Positions 1 to 7,289 of a stretch of 39,752 bases of DNA are shown here, in pieces. The stretch's first letter is position 1. Each line of letters opens with the position of its first letter. Under the pieces are notes generated by a model. The model was not told the DNA's origin, did not search any database, and saw only the letters and a list, made by a program, of their open reading frames with translations. A program made the position numbers and the translations under genes. Location: NCBI GenBank assembly GCA_023255765.1, contig JAGDVT010000004.1, forward strand, positions 1-39,752. The letters run 5' to 3'. Origin of the DNA: Candidatus Paceibacter sp. Its GTDB lineage: Bacteria > Patescibacteriota > Minisyncoccia > UBA6257 > HR35.

Positions 1-1115
1 TTTTCAAGAAGATTTTTAATTAAATTATAAATTTTAGAGTTATTATAAAGCATGAAGGACGAAAAAAGGAATGTTAATATACCCACAAATCCCGTAAGTG
101 CTGTGTATTGTTTTGAAAAAGTTTGAATCAAAATAAAAGAGAATTCACTTATTTGTGCTGTTGTTAATCCTACTTCAAATGCAACTCGCCTAGGATAATT
201 TAGAAAATTTAATATGTAAAAAACTATTAATGGGTTAAATATTAAAATAAATAATGTATAAACTAAAGATGAAAAAACAGTAGCATAGTTTAAGTTTATC
301 TGAGATCCTAAATATACAAAAAAGAATATTAGAAACAAATCTTTAATAGGAGAGAACTTTCTAGTAATTTCTGCCAAAACATTTGAACCTGAAAGAGATA
401 TTCCTGCTAATATCGCAGCAGCTTCTATAGAAAAATTTTTATATTTTGCGATTATAATAAATATCATAAGCCAGGCTAATGACAAAAGAAATATTAATTC
501 TGAATTATTTTTAATTTTTAAAAAAAACTTAGAAATTAATTTTCCTAAAAAATAAAGACCTGTAAAAATGAAAATGATCGATATTAAGTCTGAGATTTCT
601 AGAATAGTTATTTTATTAATTGAAAAAACACCAATTATTAACAAAATCAAGATTGCAAATAAATCTTGTATTAAAAGCATACCTAAAGATAATCTTCCAT
701 AAAGAGTATCAAGATCATTTTTATCTAAAAGTATTTTTGTAACTATTATTGTAGAGCTAAAAGAAAAGGCGATTCCGATCATAAAGGCATGAATAAGATT
801 TATGCCTAACAAAATTCCCAAAATTGTTCCTAAAATTGTAGTAAAAAATATCTGTCCTATCCCTAAATATATTATTTCTTTGGAAAATTCACTAAATCTT
901 TTAAGATCCAATCTTAAGCCAACTAAAAATAAAAGAAAAATAAGCCCAAGTTCACCTAGTATAGAAATTTCCTTAGTAAATATTGTGCTAAGGTTAGATA
1001 TTAAAATTCCGGTTAAAATGTACGAAATTAGCAATGGAATTTTAAAATAACTCAATGTTAAAGCTATCAAAGCAGAAAATATTATTATATAAGAAAATAG
1101 ATAAAATAAATTCAT
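1..1115 (-). CDS. CPA2-family cation:proton antiporter, partial (C-terminal part beyond the window)
   Basis: My own reverse-strand translation gives an open frame of about 371 codons from the ATG at 1113-1115 to the window edge with no stop, so the 3' end is missing. The protein is almost entirely hydrophobic membrane segments. It contains GLIFLLFLVGLRLDLKRF near the N-terminus and FSFSSTIIVTKILLDKND followed by LGMLLIQDLFAI, which resemble the conserved core of KefB/NapA-type Na+(K+)/H+ exchangers. The family exchanges monovalent cations for protons across the inner membrane for pH and ion homeostasis. The ATG overlaps the holA stop as ATGA, so the two genes are probably translationally coupled. 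Whether a C-terminal RCK/TrkA-N regulatory domain follows cannot be seen, so KefB-like K+ efflux and Na+/H+ exchange cannot be separated. Confidence 0.88.
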   Translation of the reverse strand, partial: MNLFYLFSYIIIFSALIALTLSYFKIPLLISYILTGILISNLSTIFTKEISILGELGLIFLLFLVGLRLDLKRFSEFSKEIIYLGIGQIFFTTILGTILGILLGINLIHAFMIGIAFSFSSTIIVTKILLDKNDLDTLYGRLSLGMLLIQDLFAILILLIIGVFSINKITILEISDLISIIFIFTGLYFLGKLISKFFLKIKNNSELIFLLSLAWLMIFIIIAKYKNFSIEAAAILAGISLSGSNVLAEITRKFSPIKDLFLIFFFVYLGSQINLNYATVFSSLVYTLFILIFNPLIVFYILNFLNYPRRVAFEVGLTTAQISEFSFILIQTFSKQYTALTGFVGILTFLFSSFMLYNNSKIYNLIKNLLE

Positions 1116-2002
1116 TTTTCTAAAATTTTTATAAGCTCATAAGGAATATCTTCATCTTTTAGATAAAACTTTTTGTATTTTCTATCAACTTCAGCAAGTA
1201 TATTTATATTTTTAACAATTTTTTCATCGCTAAATTTTTTAGCGTACATCTTAAGTTTTTGTTTATAAAAATAATTTAATCCCAATTTCTCTTCATCTTT
1301 AAAATTTTTGACTTTTTTAAGCAAAAGTATTCTCAAAAATGTTTTATACAAAAAACCAATAATTATTTCTGGCTTTGTTCCTATATTTATTTCTCTTTTT
1401 AATCTTAACAAAAAATCATTGTATCTGTTTTCCAGCAAATCATCAACCATTTCGAATATTCTACTATCTGTAGGCCATTTTATTATATTTAAAAGCTCTT
1501 CTTTTGTTATTTTTTCACCATTTTTATAATATTTTAATTTTTTAAATTCATTCAATAATATTACGGGATTTGTAATAAAAATCTTGGCTAAAATCGTTAA
1601 ATACTCATTGGGCAAATTAATTTTTTCTTCTTTTACATAATTAACTAAAAATTCTTCAAATTCTCTGTAATTTTTAAATTTGAGATTAGGTATCTCGATT
1701 ATTTCATAAGGAATTTGAAGTTGTTTAAGTTTTTTAACCAATAATTCTGGTCTCTTTTGATAAATTAATATAACTTCTTTATCTTTAAAATAATTTAATA
1801 TTTCTTCTGGTAATTCTATTTTATCTAAATCCTTAATAACTAAACAAATATTACTTCCAAACAACCTGTTATTCAATATTTGCTTAAAGCTTTCCTTAAA
1901 ATTTTTATCTTTAAATGAAATATAATATTTTTCTCCTTTTACTAAGCTATTGATTTTTTCTTTAATTAAAAAATCATTTTCGCCTATTATTACATAAAGC
2001 AT
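1112..2002 (-). CDS. holA: DNA polymerase III delta subunit (clamp loader)
   Basis: A protein of 296 residues, slightly shorter than typical HolA. It opens with MLYVIIGENDFLIKEKINSL, the usual start of the delta subunit, where the family has a degenerate AAA+ fold. A helical middle follows, with PVILLNEFKKLKYY and the DSRIFEMVDDLLENR segment typical of the lid and collar region. Delta opens the beta sliding clamp within the clamp-loader complex. There is no functional Walker A motif, as expected for delta. It lies 28 nt downstream of the HU gene on the same strand, with a TATAAT box at 2025-2030 just after the HU stop, and overlaps the downstream antiporter by four bases. Identification rests on the N-terminal pattern and overall architecture. 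Confidence 0.88.
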   Translation of the reverse strand: MLYVIIGENDFLIKEKINSLVKGEKYYISFKDKNFKESFKQILNNRLFGSNICLVIKDLDKIELPEEILNYFKDKEVILIYQKRPELLVKKLKQLQIPYEIIEIPNLKFKNYREFEEFLVNYVKEEKINLPNEYLTILAKIFITNPVILLNEFKKLKYYKNGEKITKEELLNIIKWPTDSRIFEMVDDLLENRYNDFLLRLKREINIGTKPEIIIGFLYKTFLRILLLKKVKNFKDEEKLGLNYFYKQKLKMYAKKFSDEKIVKNINILAEVDRKYKKFYLKDEDIPYELIKILEK

Positions 2003-2024
2003 TTATTTTTAATTATTTATCTTT

Positions 2025-2030
2025 ATTATA
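2025..2030 (-). promoter_or_regulatory. Probable -10 box of holA
   Basis: The minus strand reads TAG (HU stop) immediately followed by TATAAT, 22 nt before the holA ATG. A start about 7 nt downstream would give a leader of roughly 16 nt. No good -35 is visible inside the HU gene, and read-through from the HU promoter is equally possible. Confidence 0.45.
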
Positions 2031-2315
2031 CTATTTAACTAATTCTTTTAATTCTTTAGCTGGCGAAAATTTAGGAACTCTTGTTGCGGGTACAGTTATT
2101 TTTTCGCCGGTTTTAGGATTTATTGCTGTTCTTGCTTTTCTTTCTCTTACTCTAAAAGTACCTAATCCAGGTAATTTTACTTTATTTCCTTGCTTCAAAT
2201 TTTGGGCTACTAATTCTACAAAATAATTTAATATTTCGACTACTGTTTTTTTAGGAACATCAAATTTTTCTGCTATTTTTTGAGCTAAGGCTTCTCTTTT
2301 TACTGTTTGAGCCAT
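2031..2315 (-). CDS. hup: HU-family nucleoid DNA-binding protein
   Basis: At 94 residues it has the standard HU/IHF length. It starts MAQTVKREALAQKIAEKF (helical dimerization part). The signature GLGTFRVRERKARTAINP spans about residues 50-67 and leads into the DNA-binding arm, followed by KITVPATRVPKFSPAKELK. HU dimers bend and compact DNA with little sequence specificity. The gene has its own leader, with an extended -10 (TGG-TAAAAT, 2358-2366) and a GGTCGA hexamer at 2337-2342. That arrangement is shared with the major pilin and, in part, with tuf, and fits a highly expressed gene. holA follows on the same strand. Confidence 0.97.
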   Translation of the reverse strand: MAQTVKREALAQKIAEKFDVPKKTVVEILNYFVELVAQNLKQGNKVKLPGLGTFRVRERKARTAINPKTGEKITVPATRVPKFSPAKELKELVK

Positions 2316-2336
2316 ATTTATAAAATTTATTTTAAT

Positions 2337-2366
2337 TCGACCAAAATTATTATTTAAATTTTACCA
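2337..2366 (-). promoter_or_regulatory. HU promoter (extended -10) and GGTCGA leader motif
   Basis: On the minus strand TGG plus TAAAAT (2366 down to 2358) forms an extended -10. Fifteen bases further comes GGTCGA (2342-2337), and then 21 bases to the HU start codon. The -35 position reads GAGAAT, a weak match. The hexamer would lie at about +10 to +15 of the transcript. Confidence 0.6.
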
Positions 2367-2401
2367 TAAAAAATAATAAAATTCTCAGATTTTGTGGATA
2401 T

Positions 2402-3943
2402 CTATCTAGCATATTCAAATGCCCTATTTTCTCTTATAACTACTACCTTTATTTCTCCTGGGAAATTTATGGTTTCTTCTATCTTTTTTGCTATTTCTTT
2501 AGCTAATTTATATATTTCTAAATCACTAATTTCTTCTGGCCTTACAAAAACCCATAATTCTCTTCCGCCACTTATAGCATATACCTTTTCGACCCCTTTA
2601 AAGGAATATGCAATTTTTTCCAAGTTTTCTACTCTTTGAAGGTATGCTTCTAATGCTTCCGAACGTGCTCCTGGTCTTTGCGAAGATATAGCATCTGCTG
2701 CTAAAACTACATATGCTTCTGGTACTGCAAATGGGTAAGTCTCATGGTGAGACCTCATTGCTAATATTACTTTTTCATCTATATTATATTTTTGTAATAT
2801 TTTTATACCTATTTCCAAGTGACTACCTTCAATTTCATGGGTTACTGATTTACCAATATCATGTAAAAATCCAGCTCTTTTTGCTGTTTCTTTATCTAAA
2901 TTTAGCTCTTCAGCTATCATTCTAGAAAAAATAGCAACTTCTATTGAATGCTGAAGCACATTTTGACCATAGCTGTATCTATACTTTAGTCTACCCATTA
3001 ATTTAATGATATCTTCAGGTAAATCAAATATATTAAGTTCTTCTGCTGCTTCTTTACCTGCTTTTTTAATTTCTTCTTCTATGTGTTCTTTAGCGTATAA
3101 AACTGCTTCTTCTATTGTTGCTGGTTGTATTCGTCCATCTTTTATTAATTTTTCTAATGCTACCCTTGCAATTTCCCTTCTTACTGGGTCGAAAGAAGAG
3201 ATTGTTACTATATCAGGAGTTTCATTATCTATAATAAGCTGAACTCCTGTTAATTTTTCAAAGTATCTTATATTTCTTCCTTCTTTACCGATAATTCTTC
3301 CTTTCATTTCTTCACTTGGTAGCGTAATTATAGTCATATTAAATTCATTTGCAACAGATCTGCTATATTTAGGTAGTACACTTAATATTATTTCTTGTGC
3401 CTTCTTTTCTATCTCTTCTTTGTTATTATTTAATAATTTATTAATCCTTTTAATTAATAAAATTTCGTTTTCTTTTTCTATTTGTTCTATTAAAATTTCC
3501 AAGGCTTTTTCTTTATTAATTTCTGCTAATTCTTCTAATTTCTTTTGATATTCTTCTTTGAGATTTTTTATTTCCTCTTCTTTTTTTTCTAATTCTTGAA
3601 ATAAATTTTTATATTTTTCCCTTTCTTCTTCCAATTCTTTCTCTTTATTTTCTAAAAATTCTTCTCTTCTGGTTATTCTTTCTTCTCTTATTTTTAAATC
3701 TCTCAATATTTCTTCTTTTTCTTTCTTAGCAGATTCTAAAATTTCGATTGCCTTTTTTTCTGCTTCTAGCAATAGTTCTTGCTCTTTTCTTTTTAATTCC
3801 TCTATCCTTTCTTTAAGTTTCTGTTCTACAGAAGTAGCTTTCGCACGTACAAACAAATATCTTATTAAAATCCCAATTATTACACCAATTAGAAATATCA
3901 CAAAATATAAAATTATGTTTGAAATTGTATATGTAATAGTCAT
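2402..3943 (-). CDS. rny: Ribonuclease Y
   Basis: 513 residues, full length for RNase Y. The order of parts is diagnostic. First comes an N-terminal membrane anchor (about residues 5-27, IILYFVIFLIGVIIGILI). A long, highly charged coiled coil follows to about residue 190. A KH domain carries GRIIGKEGRNIRYFEKLTG, and an HD phosphohydrolase domain carries AGFLHDIGKS and a downstream RSHHE. RNase Y is the membrane-bound endoribonuclease that starts mRNA decay in many bacteria lacking RNase E. The gene is monocistronic, diverges from gpmI across 70 bases, and has a GGCCGA motif in its leader at 3967-3972. Confidence 0.97.
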   Translation of the reverse strand: MTITYTISNIILYFVIFLIGVIIGILIRYLFVRAKATSVEQKLKERIEELKRKEQELLLEAEKKAIEILESAKKEKEEILRDLKIREERITRREEFLENKEKELEEEREKYKNLFQELEKKEEEIKNLKEEYQKKLEELAEINKEKALEILIEQIEKENEILLIKRINKLLNNNKEEIEKKAQEIILSVLPKYSRSVANEFNMTIITLPSEEMKGRIIGKEGRNIRYFEKLTGVQLIIDNETPDIVTISSFDPVRREIARVALEKLIKDGRIQPATIEEAVLYAKEHIEEEIKKAGKEAAEELNIFDLPEDIIKLMGRLKYRYSYGQNVLQHSIEVAIFSRMIAEELNLDKETAKRAGFLHDIGKSVTHEIEGSHLEIGIKILQKYNIDEKVILAMRSHHETYPFAVPEAYVVLAADAISSQRPGARSEALEAYLQRVENLEKIAYSFKGVEKVYAISGGRELWVFVRPEEISDLEIYKLAKEIAKKIEETINFPGEIKVVVIRENRAFEYAR

Positions 3944-3966
3944 GATAATATTTGTAAATATAAATT

Positions 3967-3992
3967 TCGGCCTTCATATTATAATTATTATA
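3967..3992 (-). promoter_or_regulatory. rny promoter region and GGCCGA leader motif (divergent from gpmI)
   Basis: The 70-base gap between rny and gpmI holds an A/T-rich, nearly symmetric stretch. On the minus strand TATAAT occurs at 3992-3987 and again at 3983-3978. GGCCGA lies at 3972-3967, 14 nt after the first box and 23 nt before the rny ATG. The hexamer differs by one base from the GGTCGA of the HU, pilin and tuf leaders. On the plus strand TATAAT at 3980-3985 could serve gpmI. Confidence 0.5.
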
Positions 3993-4013
3993 ACTATTTT
4001 CCTTTAGTTAAAA

Positions 4014-5567
4014 ATGAACAAAGTTTTATTAATAATTCTAGATGGTTGGGGAGAAGGTAAAAAAGATTATAGTAACCCTATTTATTTAGCAAAAGAAAAG
4101 GATTTTTTTGAATTTATAAGAGAACATTTTCCTTTTTATTTGTTACAGGCTTCTGGTATAGCAGTTGGCTTACCTTGGAAAGAGGCAGGAAATAGCGAGG
4201 TTGGGCATTTATGTATGGGAACTGGCAAGGTTTATTATCAGAATTACCCAAGAATTACTTTGTCTATAAAAAATGGGCAGTTTTTTGAAAACGAGGTTTT
4301 AATTTCTTGTTTGAATCATGCTAATAAATACAAAAGCAGGGTCCATTTGATAGGCCTTTTAACATCAGGCATTGTTCATGCTTCTTATGAACATTTAATT
4401 GCTTTATTGGAATTTTTTAAGAAAAATAACTTTAAAAATGTATACTTACATCTATTTTTAGATGGTCGAGATAGTCCTCCACAATCTGGTTTAGACTTGT
4501 TATTAAAATTAGAAAAAGATATAGAAAGAATAGGCGTAGGTAAAATTGCTACATTATGTGGAAGAACGTATGGAATGGATAAAAATGAGTATTGGAAAAT
4601 TAAAACACAAGTTGCTTTTTATCTAATAACTGAAGGTGTGGGGAAGGAAGTTTCTGACTACAAAGAATATATAAAAAAGATTTATGAAAGTAATATTAAT
4701 TTTATAGATGAAAACTTAGAACCATTAGTTATAGATAAAGAAGGAATAGTAAAAGATAATGATGCTATATTTTTCTTTAATTTCAGGGCGGATAGTATGT
4801 ATCAATTGGCTAAAGCTTTTCTAGAAATTGAATTTCCTTATTTTCAAAGAACATCTAAAAATAATTTATTTATTGCATCTATGACTAAATATTTGGAAGA
4901 AATAGATTATCCTGTTGCCTTTCCTCCTATTAAAATTAAGACTAGCATTTCCAAAATTATAGCTGAAAATAAATTATTGCAACTTAAAATTTCAGAAAAA
5001 TATAAAGCATATCATCTAACATATTTTTTTAACGGTTTTATAAATGAACCACATCCTGGAGAATATTGGAAAATAATACCAAGTAGTGAAAAAAATTTTA
5101 GGGAAAATCCTATGCTTCAAAGTAAATTAATTACTGAGTTTATCTTAAATGCAATAAAAGAAGGAAGTTATTCATTCATAGCTGCAAATTATTCAGCTCC
5201 CGATATTATAGGTCATACAGGTGATATTAATTTGGCAATAAAAGTCGTAGAAGGTTTTAATAATGAATTAAAAAAAATATATAATGAAATTATAGATAGA
5301 ACAGAGTGGTTTATGATAATTACTAGTGATCATGGGAATATAGAAAATATGATAAATTTAAAAACAGGAGAACCTCAAACTACTCATGATGTCAATCCTG
5401 TGCCTTGTTATATTATTAATAAAAAATTATATATAGAGACAAAAACTGCTGATTTAAAAATAAAAGAAGAATCGGTTAGGGGAAGTTTAATAGACATAGC
5501 TCCTACAATTTTAAAATTACTAAATTTACCTATCCCAGAAGATTTCGAGGGTAAATCTTTGGTATAA
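4014..5567 (+). CDS. gpmI: 2,3-bisphosphoglycerate-independent phosphoglycerate mutase
   Basis: 517 residues, the usual length of the alkaline-phosphatase-superfamily mutase that interconverts 3- and 2-phosphoglycerate in glycolysis. The metal ligand Asp10 sits in LIILDGWGEG. The phospho-accepting serine is Ser61 in GNSEVGH. The substrate loop FLDGRDSPPQSG lies near residue 147, and the remaining metal ligands are in SAPDIIGHTGD, TSDHGNIE and the TTHD motif near the C-terminus. The start MNKVLLIILDGWG is family-typical. secD follows 14 nt downstream. The last codons (TTG GTA TAA) double as part of a likely secD promoter. Confidence 0.97.
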   Translation: MNKVLLIILDGWGEGKKDYSNPIYLAKEKDFFEFIREHFPFYLLQASGIAVGLPWKEAGNSEVGHLCMGTGKVYYQNYPRITLSIKNGQFFENEVLISCLNHANKYKSRVHLIGLLTSGIVHASYEHLIALLEFFKKNNFKNVYLHLFLDGRDSPPQSGLDLLLKLEKDIERIGVGKIATLCGRTYGMDKNEYWKIKTQVAFYLITEGVGKEVSDYKEYIKKIYESNINFIDENLEPLVIDKEGIVKDNDAIFFFNFRADSMYQLAKAFLEIEFPYFQRTSKNNLFIASMTKYLEEIDYPVAFPPIKIKTSISKIIAENKLLQLKISEKYKAYHLTYFFNGFINEPHPGEYWKIIPSSEKNFRENPMLQSKLITEFILNAIKEGSYSFIAANYSAPDIIGHTGDINLAIKVVEGFNNELKKIYNEIIDRTEWFMIITSDHGNIENMINLKTGEPQTTHDVNPVPCYIINKKLYIETKTADLKIKEESVRGSLIDIAPTILKLLNLPIPEDFEGKSLV

Positions 5568-5568
5568 T
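5560..5568 (+). promoter_or_regulatory. Extended -10 promoter for secD overlapping the gpmI stop
   Basis: TGG-TATAAT at 5560-5568 is a textbook extended -10 (TGn plus hexamer). The gpmI stop TAA (5565-5567) lies inside TATAAT. Thirteen bases separate the box from the secD ATG, predicting a leader of only about 7 nt. The same design recurs before rpmA. Confidence 0.55.
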
Positions 5569-5581
5569 TTATTACATAATA

Positions 5582-6790
5582 ATGAATAAATATAATTTTT
5601 ATTTAATCGTTTTTTTAATATTATTCATAGTAGGTGTATTTTTTATTTTTACTAATTTTTTTAAGTTTAAGTTAGGATTGGATTTAGCTGGTGGTGTTGT
5701 TTTATATTACAATGTTGAATTAGATAAGGTAAAAAGTGGCGAAATTTCGGATATTTTAGCTTCCATCAAAGACTTAATTGAAAGAAGGATAAACACATTG
5801 GGAATTTCTGAAGTTTCAATAAGTTATACAAGATCAGGAAGAATAATAGTAGAAATTCCTCATATTAAAAATCCTCAAGAAGCTATTGATTTAATAGGCG
5901 CAACACCAGTTCTGGAATTTAGAGTACCAATACAACAAGGGACAAGTACTATATTTGTTCCTTCAGAATTAACGGGTAAATATTTAATAAATTCGAATGT
6001 GGTTTATAATCCTAAGACTGGTTTCCCTGTTGTTGAGTTAATATTTGATAAAAATGGCGCTAAAATTTTCGAAGAATTAACTAGTAAATATATAAATCAA
6101 CCTATCGCAATTTATTTGGATGGAAAACCAATTTCTATACCTATAGTAAGAGAGAAAATTACTGGTGGGAAAGCAATTATAGAAGGGAATTTTAATTTAT
6201 TTGAAGCTAAACAATTAGCATACAGATTAAAACAAGGAGCTCTACCTGCTCCCTTAAAATTAATAGGCACTTCTACAGTAAATCCTGAATTAGGCCAGAA
6301 ATTTCTAGAATTAGCTATTAAAGGAGGTATTATTGGTACATTTTTAGTTATTTTATTTATGATATTTTATTATAGAATACAAGGCTTAATAGCATCTATT
6401 GCCTTAATTTTCTACATTATTTTTAATCTTTTTATTTATAAATTAATAGGCGTTGTTTTGTCTTTATCTGCTATAACTGGATTTATACTATCAATAGGCA
6501 TGGCAGTTGATGCAAATATTTTAATTGCTGAGAGAATAAAAGAAGAAAGAAGAAAGAATATAAAACTAGAGGATGCCCTGGAAATAGGTTTTAACAGAGC
6601 TTGGCCTTCTATAAGAGATTCTAATATATCAACAATTATTTCTACTATTATTATGTATTTATTAACAACATCTTTTGTAAGAGGTTTTGCATTAACATTA
6701 GGTCTAGGTGTTTTAATAAGTATGTTAACCGCAGTATTTTTAACTAAAATCTTAACTTTCAAATTTATTCCTTATTTCAGTAGAACTTGA
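5582..6790 (+). CDS. secD: Protein translocase subunit SecD
   Basis: 402 residues, short but complete for SecD. A first membrane span (about 6-28) is followed by the family signature LGLDLAGGVVLYY. An extracytoplasmic P1-type domain runs to about residue 235 and includes RRINTLGISEVSIS. The C-terminal RND-like membrane domain has five spans and contains GMAVDANILIAERIKEE near residue 305. SecD works with SecF to use the proton motive force in the late stages of Sec export. No secF follows: the next gene is greA. SecDF fusion is excluded by the length. secF must be elsewhere in the genome or missing. Confidence 0.95.
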   Translation: MNKYNFYLIVFLILFIVGVFFIFTNFFKFKLGLDLAGGVVLYYNVELDKVKSGEISDILASIKDLIERRINTLGISEVSISYTRSGRIIVEIPHIKNPQEAIDLIGATPVLEFRVPIQQGTSTIFVPSELTGKYLINSNVVYNPKTGFPVVELIFDKNGAKIFEELTSKYINQPIAIYLDGKPISIPIVREKITGGKAIIEGNFNLFEAKQLAYRLKQGALPAPLKLIGTSTVNPELGQKFLELAIKGGIIGTFLVILFMIFYYRIQGLIASIALIFYIIFNLFIYKLIGVVLSLSAITGFILSIGMAVDANILIAERIKEERRKNIKLEDALEIGFNRAWPSIRDSNISTIISTIIMYLLTTSFVRGFALTLGLGVLISMLTAVFLTKILTFKFIPYFSRT

Positions 6791-6814
6791 CTTTAAATTT
6801 TTTTTAACTAAAAT
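6787..6814 (+). promoter_or_regulatory. greA promoter (TTGACT-16-TAAAAT)
   Basis: TTGACT at 6787-6792 overlaps the secD stop (TGA, 6788-6790) and is followed after 16 bases by TAAAAT at 6809-6814. The greA ATG is 10 bases further on, so the predicted leader is only about 4 nt. Confidence 0.6.
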
Positions 6815-6824
6815 TTATATTATT

Positions 6825-7289
6825 ATGGGTAAAGTAATAACTAAAGAAACATACGAAAAATTAAAAAAAGAATTAGAAAGATTAAAAAAGGAAGAGAGAA
6901 AAAAAATTGCTGAAAAAATAAAAATTGCTAAAGAGTTTGGTGATTTAAGTGAAAATGCTGAGTATCAAAGTGCCTTAGAGGAACAGAAAAAATTAGAAAT
7001 GAAAATTTTAGAATTAGAAAATTTATTAAAAAATGCTAAGGTTGTAAAAAGTAGCCAAAAAAATTCAGATAAAATTGATGTAGGGTCGGAGGTAGAAATA
7101 GTTGATTTAGATAGCAAAAAAACTTTAAAATTCAAAATTGTAGGATTTGGAGAAGCTAATCCTTTAGAAAATAAAATATCGCAAGAATCACCTATAGGTA
7201 AAGCTTTAATAGGAAAAAAAATAAATGATGTTGTTGAAGTAGAAATTGGTAATACTAAAAAAAGATTCAAAATTAAAAAAATTAGCTAA
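6825..7289 (+). CDS. greA: Transcription elongation factor GreA
   Basis: 154 residues, the normal GreA size. The N-terminal part is the antiparallel coiled coil rich in Lys and Glu, with the tip motif FGDLSENAEYQSALEEQ at about residues 43-60. Its acidic residues (D, E) enter the RNA polymerase secondary channel and stimulate transcript cleavage in backtracked complexes. The C-terminal FKBP-like domain includes PIGKALIGKKINDVVEV. The gene's 3' end overlaps ligA on the opposite strand by 8 bases, so no terminator fits between these convergent genes. Confidence 0.97.
   Translation: MGKVITKETYEKLKKELERLKKEERKKIAEKIKIAKEFGDLSENAEYQSALEEQKKLEMKILELENLLKNAKVVKSSQKNSDKIDVGSEVEIVDLDSKKTLKFKIVGFGEANPLENKISQESPIGKALIGKKINDVVEVEIGNTKKRFKIKKIS

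Noticed and set aside
802..1050. 82-codon plus-strand open frame at the left end
   Set aside because: It is antisense to the antiporter, whose minus-strand frame has clear family motifs across the same bases.
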